From contig JAAUQI010000027.1 in the NCBI GenBank assembly GCA_012032345.1, forward strand, positions 1 to 62,534: DNA of 62,534 nt, in the 5' to 3' direction. The translations under genes were made by a program, and so were the position numbers. The notes below the pieces were generated by a model. It ran no database searches. It saw nothing but the letters and a program-made list of their open reading frames with translations, and was not told where the DNA came from. Position 1 is the first letter of the stretch, and each line of letters opens with the position of its first letter. Below, one piece after another: positions 18,788-28,654 of the stretch. Source of the DNA: Leptolyngbyaceae cyanobacterium RM1_1_2. GTDB taxonomy: Bacteria; Cyanobacteriota; Cyanobacteriia; Phormidesmidales; Phormidesmidaceae.

Positions 18788-19333
18788 ATGACCAATCAGT
18801 TCAAAAATTTGTATCACGAAAAAATAGTTCCCAAGCTGATGGAAGAGTTCCAGTACAGCAATATTCACCAAGTGCCCAAGCTGGTCAAGGTGACTATTAA
18901 TCGGGGACTCGGTGAAGCTTCTCAAAATGCTAAAGCATTAGAATCTTCTGTTAGTGAAATTGCAATAATTACGGGGCAGAGGCCCGTTGTCACTCGCGCC
19001 AAAAAAGCGATCGCGGGTTTCAAACTACGTCAGGGTATGCCCGTAGGCGTGATGGTCACCCTTCGTTCTGAACGGATGTACTCGTTTATCAATCGCCTGA
19101 TCAATTTGGCTCTTCCTCGAATTCGGGACTTTCGTGGAGTCAGTCCTAAAAGTTTCGACGGTCGTGGTAACTACACGCTAGGTCTACGGGAACAGCTGAT
19201 CTTTCCTGAGATCGACTACGACAGCATCGATCAGGTGCGCGGTATGGACATTTCCATTGTGACCACGGCTCATACAGACGAAGAGGGACGTGCTTTGCTG
19301 AAAGAAATGGGGATGCCTTTCCGAGAAAACTAG
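18788..19333 (+). CDS. rplE: 50S ribosomal protein L5
   Basis: L5 binds 5S rRNA in the central protuberance. The 181-residue protein has [23 protein letters not shown], the signature [25 protein letters not shown] and the [33 protein letters not shown] block. It is full length. No rpsN follows; the operon goes directly to rpsH, as in other cyanobacteria. Confidence 0.97.
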   Translation: MTNQFKNLYHEKIVPKLMEEFQYSNIHQVPKLVKVTINRGLGEASQNAKALESSVSEIAIITGQRPVVTRAKKAIAGFKLRQGMPVGVMVTLRSERMYSFINRLINLALPRIRDFRGVSPKSFDGRGNYTLGLREQLIFPEIDYDSIDQVRGMDISIVTTAHTDEEGRALLKEMGMPFREN

Positions 19334-19358
19334 GCAAACTTTACAGATAGAGAGGATT

Positions 19359-19760
19359 ATGGCGGCTAACGACACCATTGCGGACATGTTAACGCGCATT
19401 CGGAATGCAACCCTAGCGCGGCAACAGCGAGTGGAGATTCCATCCACAAAAATGACTCGCAGCATCGCTCATGTGCTGAGAGAGGAAGGCTTCATTGCTG
19501 ATTTTGATGAAGCTGGCGAAGGGATCAAGCGTTCTCTGGTTGTGTCCTTGAAATACAGAGGTAAGACCCGTGAACCCATCATTAAGAACTTAACTCGGGT
19601 CAGCAAACCGGGTTTACGAGTTTACTCCAACCGCAAGGAACTTCCTAGAGTTTTGGGAGGTATTGGTATTGCTATTGTTTCTACTTCTAGTGGCATCATG
19701 ACCGACCGGGATGCCCGTCGGCGTGGCATTGGTGGAGAAGTTCTTTGCTATGTCTGGTAA
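19359..19760 (+). CDS. rpsH: 30S ribosomal protein S8
   Basis: S8 binds the central domain of 16S rRNA and, in E. coli, regulates the spc operon. The 133-residue protein starts [20 protein letters not shown] and ends with the conserved [35 protein letters not shown] ribosome-binding site precedes it. It is full length. Confidence 0.97.
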   Translation: MAANDTIADMLTRIRNATLARQQRVEIPSTKMTRSIAHVLREEGFIADFDEAGEGIKRSLVVSLKYRGKTREPIIKNLTRVSKPGLRVYSNRKELPRVLGGIGIAIVSTSSGIMTDRDARRRGIGGEVLCYVW

Positions 19761-19831
19761 GTCATTACCATTCCTCAATGTTGGTACTCTATCGCTGTAG
19801 GCGATCGCGGTTTAGGAGGTATTTATTCACT

Positions 19832-20371
19832 ATGTCTCGGATTGGTAAACGCCCTATTCCCTTACCCGGTAAGGTGACTGTTTCTATCAACGGTCAGCAC
19901 ATTGCTGTGAAGGGGCCTAAAGGAGAACTTGATAGGACACTCCCTACAGGCGTGAGTGTTGCTCAAGAAGGCGATACGGTCGTCGTAAATCGTAACAGCG
20001 ATTCGCGTACCTGCCGCCAGCGCCACGGACTTTGTCGAACTCTAGTTGCCAATATGGTAGAAGGGGTTTCTCAAGGTTTCCAAAAGCGTTTAGAAATTCA
20101 GGGCGTGGGGTACCGTGCCCAAGTACAAGGCCGAACCCTGACGTTAAGTTTGGGCTACAGTCATCCTGTTCAGTTCGATCCGCCTGAGGGTATTCAGTTT
20201 GTGGTTGAGGGTAACACCAACGTCACGGTCATGGGCATTGACAAAGAGATTGTCGGCAACATAGCAGCCAAAATCCGAGCTTCTCGTCCACCAGAGCCTT
20301 ATAAAGGTAAAGGGGTTCGTTACGCAGGTGAGATAGTAAGACGCAAGGCTGGCAAGGCAGGGAAGAAATAG
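19832..20371 (+). CDS. rplF: 50S ribosomal protein L6
   Basis: L6 lies near the factor-binding site. The start is the ATG at 19832 ([20 protein letters not shown]), preceded by TAGGAGGT; the open frame extends upstream, but that part is spacer containing a GCGATCGC octamer. The family motif [16 protein letters not shown] is near the C-terminus. At 179 residues the length is normal. It is three bases from rplR. Confidence 0.96.
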   Translation: MSRIGKRPIPLPGKVTVSINGQHIAVKGPKGELDRTLPTGVSVAQEGDTVVVNRNSDSRTCRQRHGLCRTLVANMVEGVSQGFQKRLEIQGVGYRAQVQGRTLTLSLGYSHPVQFDPPEGIQFVVEGNTNVTVMGIDKEIVGNIAAKIRASRPPEPYKGKGVRYAGEIVRRKAGKAGKK

Positions 20372-20374
20372 ACT

Positions 20375-20737
20375 ATGAAGATTTCTCGTAAGCAACAGAC
20401 GCAGCGACGTCACGCCCGGATTCGGCGTAAGTTTCAGGGCACTTCTGAACGTCCCCGCCTGTCTGTATTTCGCTCTAACCTTCACATCTATGCTCAAATC
20501 ATTGACGATACTGAGCACTGTACTTTAGCGTCTGCATCGACTCTAGAAGCAGACTTAAACACTTCGACCAAAAAAAGCGCAACCAAAGACCTGTCCGCTC
20601 AAGTTGGCAAGCTGATTGCTGAACGTGCCATCCAGAGAGGGATTAAGCAGGTCGTTTTTGATCGCGGGGGCAATCTTTATCACGGTCGAGTAGCAGCGCT
20701 GGCAGAGGCAGCGCGGGAAGCAGGTCTAGATTTCTAG
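20375..20737 (+). CDS. rplR: 50S ribosomal protein L18
   Basis: L18 brings 5S rRNA to the large subunit together with L5. The 120-residue protein has [24 protein letters not shown], the IYAQIIDD block and the end [28 protein letters not shown]. It follows rplF by three bases, so translation is likely coupled. Confidence 0.97.
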   Translation: MKISRKQQTQRRHARIRRKFQGTSERPRLSVFRSNLHIYAQIIDDTEHCTLASASTLEADLNTSTKKSATKDLSAQVGKLIAERAIQRGIKQVVFDRGGNLYHGRVAALAEAAREAGLDF

Positions 20738-20789
20738 GTGCATTCTCTAGAACTTAATGATTTAAGTACGAATTTTAGGTTTAAGAACT

Positions 20790-21311
20790 ATGGCGAATCG
20801 TCGTAAAAACAATCGCAGCAAAGAGAAGGAAACGGATTGGCAAGAGCGAGTCGTCCAGATTCGCCGGGTTACCAAGGTTGTCAAAGGGGGTAAAAAGCTT
20901 AGCTTTAGGGCTATCGTTGTTATCGGTAACGAGAAAGGTCAGGTGGGTGTGGGCGTTGGCAAAGCTAGCGACGTAATTGGCGCTGTTCGAAAGGGCGTTG
21001 CTGACGGCAAGAAACACATCGTTGAAGTTCCTTTGACCAAGTCAAATTCTATTCCTCATCCCACCTACGGTGTTGGCACTGGTGCTAAGGTGATGATGCG
21101 GCCAGCAGCTCCCGGAACTGGCGTAATCGCCGGGGGGGCTGTCCGAACCGTGTTGGAACTTGCAGGTGTTCAGAATATTCTGGCAAAACAGCTAGGCTCA
21201 GACAATCCTCTCAGCAATGCTAGAGCTGCTGTCAGTGCTCTGGCAGCCCTCCGCACGTTTGCTGATGTAGCTGAGGAACGGGGTATTTCTATTGAAAAAC
21301 TTTACAGCTAA
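20790..21311 (+). CDS. rpsE: 30S ribosomal protein S5
   Basis: S5 contributes to decoding accuracy and the mRNA entry tunnel. The 173-residue protein has the S5 N-terminal domain ([37 protein letters not shown]) and the C-terminal block [34 protein letters not shown]. No rpmD (L30) follows, consistent with cyanobacteria. Confidence 0.97.
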   Translation: MANRRKNNRSKEKETDWQERVVQIRRVTKVVKGGKKLSFRAIVVIGNEKGQVGVGVGKASDVIGAVRKGVADGKKHIVEVPLTKSNSIPHPTYGVGTGAKVMMRPAAPGTGVIAGGAVRTVLELAGVQNILAKQLGSDNPLSNARAAVSALAALRTFADVAEERGISIEKLYS

Positions 21312-21341
21312 AGATTTTTTGCTTCACAAGAGGGTTGATTC

Positions 21342-21785
21342 ATGAGACTTCAAGATGCTCAGCCGAAGCCCGGCTCTAAACGACGACGGCGCAGAGTAGG
21401 CCGAGGTATCGCGGCTGGACAAGGTGCTAGCGGTGGCTTTGGTATGAGAGGACAAAAATCACGTTCAGGACGCAGCACCCGACCTGGTTTTGAGGGCGGT
21501 CAACTTCCTCTCTATCGTCGCTTGCCCAAGCTAAAACACTTTCCCATTGTCAATCAAAAGCGCTACACCATCCTGAATGTGAGTGCTTTAGAAGCTCTAT
21601 CGGCAGGAACTGAGGTGACTTTAGAATCCCTGCTCAAAGCAGGGATATTGACCGCTCAGAAAGGGCCTCTAAAAGTTCTCGGAGATGGGGATTTATCGAA
21701 GGCTTTGACAGTCAAGGCAGCTGCTTTCACGCGCTCGGCTCAGGAAAAAATCCAGGCAGCGGGCGGCAGTTACGAAATTATTTAA
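21342..21785 (+). CDS. rplO: 50S ribosomal protein L15
   Basis: L15 is a late-assembly protein of the large subunit. The 147-residue protein has the glycine- and arginine-rich N-terminus ([20 protein letters not shown], then [18 protein letters not shown]) and the C-terminal [28 protein letters not shown] region. It lies 30 bases after rpsE. The next gene, secY, follows after 128 bases. Confidence 0.97.
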   Translation: MRLQDAQPKPGSKRRRRRVGRGIAAGQGASGGFGMRGQKSRSGRSTRPGFEGGQLPLYRRLPKLKHFPIVNQKRYTILNVSALEALSAGTEVTLESLLKAGILTAQKGPLKVLGDGDLSKALTVKAAAFTRSAQEKIQAAGGSYEII

Positions 21786-21913
21786 ACCAAATGGCTCTAG
21801 AGGCGGAAGATAACAGACTGGTGTAGTAGAAGTGACGCTGCTCTTTTTGGCAGCGCGTACCGTTAATATAGGAACATCCAAGGCGATCGCAAGCACAGGG
21901 AGAGGTAGTATAC

Positions 21914-23227
21914 ATGGTCGTTAGTCGCGGCAAATCGCCCAATGCTCAGGAAACATTTATGCAGATGGCTCAGGCCGCAGGTTTGAGAAGCCGTCTGCTG
22001 GTGACGCTGGGGCTATTATTTTTAGTCCGACTAGGCGTTTTCATTCCGGTTCCCGGAATTGACCGTGTGGCTTTCAACCAGTATCTCCAGGGCAATAGCG
22101 TTGGCGGCGTGCTTGGGTTTGTTGATATTTTTGTGGGGGGTGGCCTGTCAGCTTTAGGAATTTTTGCTTTAGGAATTCTACCCTACATTAATGCGTCTAT
22201 CATTTTGCAGCTCTTAACCGCTGCGATTCCTGCTCTAGAAGACTTACAGAAAAATGAGGGTGAAGCGGGGCGGCGCAAACTTTCCCAGATCACACGCTAC
22301 GTAGCGCTTGGCTGGGCAATCTTGCAAAGTACGTTGCTCTCATCGTTCTTGCTGATGCAGTTTGCTAGCGATCCTGGTATTCCCTTTGTGGTAGAGACAG
22401 TGCTGGCGCTGACGGCAGGTTCTATGTTTGTGATGTGGGTCGGTGAGCTGATTACCGAAAAAGGAGTCGGCAACGGTGCTTCCCTGCTGATTTTTGTCAA
22501 CATTGTCTCCTCGCTGCCGCGTTCTTTAGGGCAAACCGTTGAGCTGGCTCAAAGCGGCGATCGCGGTATTGTTGGCGGCATTATCATCCTGATGCTGGTG
22601 TTTCTTGCCATGATTATTGGCATTATCTTTGTTCAGGAAGGGACACGAAGAATTCCAATTATTTCTGCCCGTCGTCAGGTGGGTCGCAAGCTGTATCTAG
22701 AGAAAAGTAATTATTTACCGCTAAGGCTTAATCAGGGCGGCGTTATGCCCATTATCTTTGCCTCAGCGGTATTGGTTATTCCAATTTCTCTGACCCAGTA
22801 TGTCTCCAGTCCCGGATTTGCTCAGTTTGTTAACACCTATTTCAGTCCGACCTCGTGGCTTTATGTGGGTCTTTATCTGCTGCTAATTCTTTTCTTTAGC
22901 TATTTCTATGCATCTCTGATTGTGAATCCTGAAGATATGTCTCGGAACCTGAAGAAAATGGGTGCCAGCATTCCAGGGATTCGTCCTGGCAAAGCAACGA
23001 CTGAGTACATCGGTAAAGTGCTAAACCGCCTGACATTTTTGGGCGCTATTTTTCTGGGACTGGTTGCGGTTATTCCGAGCGCTGTCGAAAGTGCCACACG
23101 AGTCCAGACATTCAGGGGGTTAGGGGCAACTTCTCTACTCATCCTGGTGGGCGTTGCGATTGACACGGCTAAACAGGTTCAAACCTATGTGATCTCGCAG
23201 CGATACGAGGGAATGGTGAAGCAGTAG
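21914..23227 (+). CDS. secY: Protein translocase subunit SecY
   Basis: SecY is the channel of the Sec translocase in plasma and thylakoid membranes. The 437-residue protein has ten hydrophobic segments. The family signatures include [13 protein letters not shown] after the first segment, GISALGI-type [22 protein letters not shown], and the cytoplasmic loop [13 protein letters not shown]. The ATG follows an AGAGGTAGT. Its TAG stop overlaps the adk GTG start (TAGTG), so the two are coupled. Confidence 0.97.
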   Translation: MVVSRGKSPNAQETFMQMAQAAGLRSRLLVTLGLLFLVRLGVFIPVPGIDRVAFNQYLQGNSVGGVLGFVDIFVGGGLSALGIFALGILPYINASIILQLLTAAIPALEDLQKNEGEAGRRKLSQITRYVALGWAILQSTLLSSFLLMQFASDPGIPFVVETVLALTAGSMFVMWVGELITEKGVGNGASLLIFVNIVSSLPRSLGQTVELAQSGDRGIVGGIIILMLVFLAMIIGIIFVQEGTRRIPIISARRQVGRKLYLEKSNYLPLRLNQGGVMPIIFASAVLVIPISLTQYVSSPGFAQFVNTYFSPTSWLYVGLYLLLILFFSYFYASLIVNPEDMSRNLKKMGASIPGIRPGKATTEYIGKVLNRLTFLGAIFLGLVAVIPSAVESATRVQTFRGLGATSLLILVGVAIDTAKQVQTYVISQRYEGMVKQ

Positions 23228-23781
23228 TGAGTCGATTAATTTTTTTAGGGCCACCTGGAGCGGGCAAAGGAACTCAAGCAGTATCTCTTTCCAAGATTTG
23301 TCAGGTTCCCCACATCTCAACTGGAGATATATTGCGCTCAGCAGTGGCGCACAAGACGGAACTGGGCAAGAAAGCTGAGTTTTATATGAATGCGGGTGAG
23401 CTTGTTCCCGACGATTTGGTACTTGATCTAATTCGTGAGCGGCTGTCTCAAACAGATGCGTCTGGGGGTTGGGTTCTAGATGGTTTTCCTCGCAATGTTC
23501 CTCAGGCCGTCTTCTTAGATGACCTACTCGAAGCAATTCAGCAGCCTTGTGATTTTGTGGTCAACTTAGACGTACCTGACGAAGTCATTATTGCCCGTCT
23601 GCTGAAGCGAGGTCGTCAGGACGATACCGAAGATGTTATCCGTAACCGTTTACAGGTTTATCGTGAGCAAACTGCGCCCCTAATTGATTTCTATCGTAGC
23701 CGTCAGCAGCTCGTCTCAATAGACGGCAACCAGCCGATGGAAGTTGTGACCGAGGAATTGAAGAAAATTATCAGCAGCTAA
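23227..23781 (+). CDS. adk: Adenylate kinase, short-lid form
   Basis: Adenylate kinase interconverts AMP, ADP and ATP. The P-loop [10 protein letters not shown] is at residues 7-16, followed by HISTGDILR, then the signature [13 protein letters not shown]. The lid region is short ([19 protein letters not shown]), with no cysteines for zinc, which fits the 184-residue cyanobacterial type. The GTG start overlaps the secY stop. Confidence 0.96.
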   Translation: MSRLIFLGPPGAGKGTQAVSLSKICQVPHISTGDILRSAVAHKTELGKKAEFYMNAGELVPDDLVLDLIRERLSQTDASGGWVLDGFPRNVPQAVFLDDLLEAIQQPCDFVVNLDVPDEVIIARLLKRGRQDDTEDVIRNRLQVYREQTAPLIDFYRSRQQLVSIDGNQPMEVVTEELKKIISS

Positions 23782-23952
23782 GTCACACAGCCAAGTCCTT
23801 CTTAAGTCGGTATGAGTTATTCCTGATGTTTGCTACTTTTGAAGTGAAATCCAGTGCAGGTTTGTGTCTGTACTGTAATTAGCTGCTGGTCGAGCAGGCT
23901 GCTGAAAGTCCTGGTCTGCTAGCTACGTTTTTTTTAATTGAGGAGATGCTAG

Positions 23953-24177
23953 TTGTCTAAGCAAGATTTGATCGAGATGGAAGGGACGGTCACGGAGTCG
24001 TTGCCAAACGCAATGTTTCGGGTAGACCTGGATAATGGATTTAACGTCCTTGCTCATATTTCAGGCAAAATTCGACGTAACTACATCAAAATTCTGCCAG
24101 GCGATCGCGTCAAAGTAGAGCTGACTCCTTACGACCTAAGCAAAGGCCGCATTACGTACCGACTCCGCAAAAAATAA
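23953..24177 (+). CDS. infA: Translation initiation factor IF-1
   Basis: IF-1 binds the A site during initiation. The 74-residue OB-fold protein reads [20 protein letters not shown] and ends [10 protein letters not shown]. The start is TTG at 23953, after a TTGAGGAGA ribosome-binding site. It is 171 bases after adk, longer than other gaps of the operon, so it may have its own promoter. In other cyanobacteria rpmJ follows next; here a convergent, unrelated gene begins its stop codon two bases later. Confidence 0.96.
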   Translation: MSKQDLIEMEGTVTESLPNAMFRVDLDNGFNVLAHISGKIRRNYIKILPGDRVKVELTPYDLSKGRITYRLRKK

Positions 24178-24179
24178 AG

Positions 24180-25229
24180 CTAGACGCGGCATAGAATCGC
24201 CTCCAGCAGGGATTCAGCGCCAAATCTAACCGTATCGGTGCAGGGTAGCCCCGTGTCTTTTTGTGTCTGTGCGATCGCTACCCTAGCCTCTAGCTCTGAG
24301 AGATGGGCTGTATTGAGTGCGATGCCGACTACTTTTGTAGGTGCAAAGGTGCCCCCTGCACTGGCGACGGTTTCGTAAACCCGAATCACTTCAGGCAGTG
24401 AAGGGATTTGAAACTCAGCAAAGTTGTGGATGTGAGTTTGTCCGGCTCGATGGGCTAAAAGCAAATGGGTGGGCTGAGATCCTCTCAGCAGCGGCAGGGT
24501 TGCGGTTGAAGCTGGATTCATTAGTGAACCTTGACCCTCAACAAACAGAATGTCGTAGTCAGGCCCGTATTTCAGCATCAGGCGTTCAACTGCCCCGGCG
24601 GCGAAGTCAACCCGAACCGCATCTAAAGCCACGCCGTCGTCCCCGAGCATAAGATTAGTTTGGCCGGTGGCAATCACCTTGGCTTTAATCCCCCGCAGCT
24701 GGCAGGCTTTGTAGAGTTCGAGATTAGTAGACATTTTGCCAACAGACATATCGGTTCCGACCGTTAAAACTCTGAGGCAATTGAGATGCTTTGCCTGGCC
24801 TGAACCCACTGTTAATCCGGGGGGTTCTTGTCTAACATCCCAGATCCACTGGTCTGGCTGCATTAAAGCCGTTAGGTTGGGATCTTTGGACAAAGGGGTA
24901 TGCAGGCCGTTGACAATAGATAGGCCATTTGCAGCAGCCTGTTTAATTTCCTGATACCAGGCTGCCGGTATTGCCCCACCTGAAGGCGCAATGCCAATGG
25001 CCAGAACTGTCGGCTCGTAGGTAAGGGCTGCTGCAACTGAGCTGACAATAGGCACCTTGCGGTCAATGCCTGTTTTTTCCAGCAGGGACTGCCCTGCACA
25101 GTCTTGGTCAATTACCACCACGATTGGCAGCGGACTGTAGCGCAGCATAGCTAATCCGGTTTTGCCTTTAGTGCCCTGAGTTCCCCCGTGCAGCAAAATA
25201 GCGATATGGTGATCATGGCTTAAGCGCAT
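24180..25229 (-). CDS. DUF1611 family protein, DgcN-like
   Basis: A 349-residue member of the DUF1611 family, which has a Rossmann-like N-terminal domain and a C-terminal P-loop domain. A Walker A-like motif is visible (VGTDMSVGKMSTNLEL, near residue 160), as is a DILFVEGQGSLMNPAS block. Family members named DgcN were described as D-glutamate N-acetyltransferases acting with an enolase-superfamily partner, DgcA. The neighbouring upstream gene here is exactly such an enolase-type epimerase and overlaps this one by 17 bases, supporting a D-amino-acid or peptidoglycan-peptide salvage role. The substrate is inferred, not shown. Confidence 0.8.
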   Translation of the reverse strand: MRLSHDHHIAILLHGGTQGTKGKTGLAMLRYSPLPIVVVIDQDCAGQSLLEKTGIDRKVPIVSSVAAALTYEPTVLAIGIAPSGGAIPAAWYQEIKQAAANGLSIVNGLHTPLSKDPNLTALMQPDQWIWDVRQEPPGLTVGSGQAKHLNCLRVLTVGTDMSVGKMSTNLELYKACQLRGIKAKVIATGQTNLMLGDDGVALDAVRVDFAAGAVERLMLKYGPDYDILFVEGQGSLMNPASTATLPLLRGSQPTHLLLAHRAGQTHIHNFAEFQIPSLPEVIRVYETVASAGGTFAPTKVVGIALNTAHLSELEARVAIAQTQKDTGLPCTDTVRFGAESLLEAILCRV

Positions 25230-26265
25230 GAATAACTCCTAATCCAGGTTTCAGGTTGGGATAGAGACATGAATTGTTTAAGCTGGCACCTTGAAAGGGA
25301 TCATTCTTTAGATTGAGGTGACTATCCAAATCGAGGTGATCGGCTAAAGGCGCAAGATGTGCCAAGGCGGTGTTAGACAAAATGCTATCAGAATAGCAGC
25401 CAAACATAACCTGTAGCTTAAAAGCTCGAGCCACTGCAATCATTCGCCTGACTTCGCTTAGCCCTCCTGCTTTCATCAGCTTAATATTAATCCCGTGAAC
25501 ACAGTCAGCTAGTCGTGGAATATCCTGACTGCTAAAGCAGCTTTCATCGGCAAAAATAGGCAAAGGCGATCGCTGATATAAAGCAGCAAATTCAGTTAGG
25601 CGCTCAGCGGCTAGGGGCTGTTCTAGATAGGCAACCCCCCGCTCTGCCAGCCAGTCTGACATCTTAACTGCCTCGGCTAAAGTCCAGCCGCCGTTAGCAT
25701 CAATACTGACCTTGGTCTGAGGCGGAATGTTTTCTAATAGAGCATTCATCATGAAGCGATCGGCCTCGATGCCCGCCGGACTGCCCAGCTTAACTTTAAT
25801 TGAGCGGGCTGGAAATAAAGCTAGCCAGTCCTGCAGCCGCTCGACGGCTGCTGATGGTGAGTCAATGCCGATAGTGACCGCTGTTGGCCCAATGCGATCG
25901 CGCTCAAGTCCCCAAAGCTGCCACAGGGGTAGCCCGACGCGCTTGCCGAGCCAGTCGTGTAAAGCTACGTCTAGAGCGGTTCGTGCGGCTAAGCTGAGAC
26001 TAGCTGCCTGCATCAGGTCAGCGATCGCCTGATGCTGCAATGGGTGTAGCCTCTCAAGGTCGGCTCGAATCTGAGTCAGTTCAGCCGCGATCGTCTCTAC
26101 TGGCTGAGTTTTGTTGCCAATAGAAAAGGGGGTAGCCTCTCCCCAGCCTTCAATTCGTTCTGCACTCAAACGTAACCACAGATTAGTTGAGCTAGCGTGA
26201 GTGCCTCGGCTAATCGTCAGCGGCACACGCTTATGGACTGTAAAAGTTTGCCATTCAATCTGCAT
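25213..26265 (-). CDS. Dipeptide epimerase, enolase superfamily (DgcA-like)
   Basis: A 350-residue enolase-superfamily enzyme of the muconate-lactonizing subgroup. The two catalytic lysines and metal ligands are visible: IKVKLG (KxK, near residue 157), SIDANGGW (Asp), YLEQPL (Glu), FADESC (Asp) and NIKLMKAGG (Lys). This matches L-Ala-D/L-Glu epimerases, which recycle murein peptides. It sits directly upstream of the DUF1611 gene with a 17-base overlap, so the pair is probably one module, possibly converting N-acetylated D-glutamate instead of a dipeptide. Confidence 0.85.
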   Translation of the reverse strand: MQIEWQTFTVHKRVPLTISRGTHASSTNLWLRLSAERIEGWGEATPFSIGNKTQPVETIAAELTQIRADLERLHPLQHQAIADLMQAASLSLAARTALDVALHDWLGKRVGLPLWQLWGLERDRIGPTAVTIGIDSPSAAVERLQDWLALFPARSIKVKLGSPAGIEADRFMMNALLENIPPQTKVSIDANGGWTLAEAVKMSDWLAERGVAYLEQPLAAERLTEFAALYQRSPLPIFADESCFSSQDIPRLADCVHGINIKLMKAGGLSEVRRMIAVARAFKLQVMFGCYSDSILSNTALAHLAPLADHLDLDSHLNLKNDPFQGASLNNSCLYPNLKPGLGVIHALKP

Positions 26266-26346
26266 ACTATTTTTATGCTGTCTCTATCAAGGGATAACTC
26301 TGATGGGATCTGGAGCTAAGTCAAAAACCCATGTGACGCTGTTATT

Positions 26347-27027
26347 TCAGGAGCCTTCAATTCCAGCCTGATGCTCACACTTGAAGCCTCGCTGTCGCCA
26401 AAGTGTCAAATCAACAGTTGAAAGCGATAAAACTGCCCCACACTGAGGGGTATAAACCTGGCTGGCGATCGCCCAAGCCAAGCCACGGGTGACGTCCAAC
26501 ACGGTTTTCAACGACTGTTCATGATTGCCGGGGATGCCTGTTTCAGCGACGATCTCCGGCTCAACCCAAATACCATGAGCGCCCAATATAATTTGACCCA
26601 GCCACTGTGCCCTAGGCAGGTGGGTAGATGAGGTGATCAGACGGACTTTGTGGACTTGCCAATGCTGTAAGACTGGCAGACTAAAGTAAAAATTGCCAAA
26701 AGTGGAGCGGGCACAGTTTTCCAACCAGACTCGCTCTAAAGGCACCCTAAACTGCTCAAACAGCAGTCGAATACAGGGATCTCGGGAACCCGAAGAGACT
26801 AAAACCTGGGCTTCAGGAAACTGCCCCATAATCTCAGCCGCATGAATCTCACGTCGAATACTGCCGCCTAAAACCAGCAAAGCCTCTACCGGAGCCTGAG
26901 CCGATTGGTAAAGTCTGAGGGATAGACTGATTAGCCAGCAGGCCAGTAGCCCAATCAACAGCCATTTCCCCCGCTGGACATGGCGTTTTAGACGGGTAGA
27001 AGTCAGTAAAAAACAAAACACAGGCAA
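26347..27027 (-). CDS. YdcF/SanA-like DUF218 membrane protein
   Basis: A 226-residue protein with an N-terminal basic segment and one membrane helix (LLIGLLACWLISLSLRL), then a DUF218 domain: VEALLVLGGSIRREIHAAEI, VLVSSGSRDP, an ENCARSTFGNFYFS block and LITSSTHLPRAQW. DUF218 proteins are linked with envelope polysaccharide or peptidoglycan processing. The first in-frame start is a TTG, with a GTG two codons later; the exact N-terminus is uncertain. It lies 81 bases after the epimerase gene but probably has its own promoter opposite the ctp gene. Confidence 0.75.
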   Translation of the reverse strand: MPVFCFLLTSTRLKRHVQRGKWLLIGLLACWLISLSLRLYQSAQAPVEALLVLGGSIRREIHAAEIMGQFPEAQVLVSSGSRDPCIRLLFEQFRVPLERVWLENCARSTFGNFYFSLPVLQHWQVHKVRLITSSTHLPRAQWLGQIILGAHGIWVEPEIVAETGIPGNHEQSLKTVLDVTRGLAWAIASQVYTPQCGAVLSLSTVDLTLWRQRGFKCEHQAGIEGS

Positions 27028-27273
27028 GGCTCTGACACTTTTTTATTTTAAAGGCGATTTTTCTGACAAGTGTGGCTATATGCTGCTGCGAATGGCTATC
27101 TTAGAAGGGCCAGCTATCCTTGATAAAACTTCAGTAGATTACTGTTTCTTAAGCGTCGTACGATCGCTAGACTGGCACATAGCAATCATTGATGCGCTGA
27201 CCGTCTGCCATACTTGATCTGCGCTACGCTTACCTCACCGCTTCAAACTACCCACCCACTTTTGAAGTCGCTC

Positions 27274-28632
27274 ATGAACCCAGCCATTAGCCTTCGCTCT
27301 CTGTCAAAATTTTGCCTGGTGAGTGGCGCGATCGCCACGACTACTCTATTTTCCTCAGTTTTACCTATCTTTAGCAGTGCTGCAAACGCGGCTTTTCACG
27401 ATAGCCCCAAAGCGGTTTTGGACGAAGCCTGGCAAATCGTAAACCAGGAATATGTTGATGACACTTACAACCATATTGACTGGCAGACTGTGCGCCAGAC
27501 TCTGCTGGGTCAAGATTATGCTTCATCAGAGCAGGCTTATGCAGCACTAAGGCAAGCTTTGCGCCAGCTCAACGATCCCTATACCCGATTTTTAGATCCC
27601 CAACAGTATGCAGAACTGACCGATCAAACCTCTGGTGAGGTTTCGGGGGTGGGTCTGAAACTGCAGCGCGATGAAGCCGCCAGAAAAATTGTTGTTGTCG
27701 AAGCTCTGCCAGATTCCCCGGCAGCAAGGGCAGGCATTGAGGCAGGGGATCAAATTTTGATGGTGGATGGACAATCAGCAGACCTGATGTCCGTTGAGGC
27801 TGTGTCACAGCTTATTCGTGGCGAGGAAGGTAGCCAGGTGACCCTGACGGTGGCTGGCCGCGCAGGGCAGGGCAGGCGTCAGACGATCATCCTGACCCGC
27901 GCCCTGATTGAAGTTGAAACAGTTCAATACGCGCTTAAAGCCGAAAACGATACCCGCATCGGCTATATTTATCTATCTGAGTTCAACGCTCACGCAACTG
28001 AGCAGATGCAGGAAGCGATCGCCCAGTTAGAGCAGGAAGGCGTTGAAGCATTTGTATTAGATCTGCGCGGTAACCCAGGCGGTCTGCTACTCTCTAGCAT
28101 CGAGATTGGCCGCATGTGGCTGCAGCGCGGCTCTATTGTGCGCACCGTCGATCGCTTTGGCAATGATGACGAAATCAGCGCTAACCGCACAGCCCTAACC
28201 GCCTTACCTCTCGCGGTGCTAGTGGATAATCGCTCAGCTAGCTCTAGCGAAATTTTGACGGGGGCCTTGCAAGACAATGGCCGAGCCACGGTTGTTGGTA
28301 CCACAACCTTTGGCAAGGCACTTGTGCAGCAGCTTCATGCCCTTTCAGACGGCTCAGGCATTGCGGTGACAGTTGCTCACTACTACACGCCTAACGGGAC
28401 AGATATCAGTCGTAAGGGCATTACCCCTGATATTGAAGTAGATCTCACGGCTAATCAGGTACGGCAGCTACGCGCTAATCCAGATTTGCTAGCGACCACT
28501 TCTGATCCGCAGTATGCCAGAGCGATCGCGGTTTTATCAGAAACAGTTTTAGTTAACCGTCGGCAAAATCAGCCTAACCAGCCCACGCTGCTCGAGACCG
28601 CTAATCCCAGTCAGCTTGGCAGAGGCATCTGA
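27274..28632 (+). CDS. Carboxyl-terminal processing protease (S41 family, CtpA/CtpC type)
   Basis: A serine protease that trims C-termini of lumenal or periplasmic proteins. I chose the ATG at 27274, giving an N-terminal signal peptide (MNPAISLRSLSKFCLVSGAI and a hydrophobic stretch ending SAANA). A PDZ domain follows (SGVGLKLQ, DSPAARAGIEAGDQILMVDGQ), then the peptidase domain with the catalytic serine in NRSASSSEIL (near residue 321) and lysine in TTFGKALVQ (near 347). CtpA matures photosystem II protein D1; which paralogue this is cannot be decided from the sequence. It lies 22 bases before the beta-lactamase-like gene. Confidence 0.92.
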   Translation: MNPAISLRSLSKFCLVSGAIATTTLFSSVLPIFSSAANAAFHDSPKAVLDEAWQIVNQEYVDDTYNHIDWQTVRQTLLGQDYASSEQAYAALRQALRQLNDPYTRFLDPQQYAELTDQTSGEVSGVGLKLQRDEAARKIVVVEALPDSPAARAGIEAGDQILMVDGQSADLMSVEAVSQLIRGEEGSQVTLTVAGRAGQGRRQTIILTRALIEVETVQYALKAENDTRIGYIYLSEFNAHATEQMQEAIAQLEQEGVEAFVLDLRGNPGGLLLSSIEIGRMWLQRGSIVRTVDRFGNDDEISANRTALTALPLAVLVDNRSASSSEILTGALQDNGRATVVGTTTFGKALVQQLHALSDGSGIAVTVAHYYTPNGTDISRKGITPDIEVDLTANQVRQLRANPDLLATTSDPQYARAIAVLSETVLVNRRQNQPNQPTLLETANPSQLGRGI

Positions 28633-28654
28633 GCCAGCCTCTACATAGACACCT

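Noticed and set aside
23782-23952. adk-infA gap examined for a small gene or tRNA
   Set aside because: Only an 18-codon frame and no cloverleaf or TTCRANY-type loop could be found; likely an infA leader.
27569-27808. Minus-strand frame inside the ctp gene
   Set aside because: Opposite a full S41 protease with PDZ and catalytic motifs; a shadow frame.
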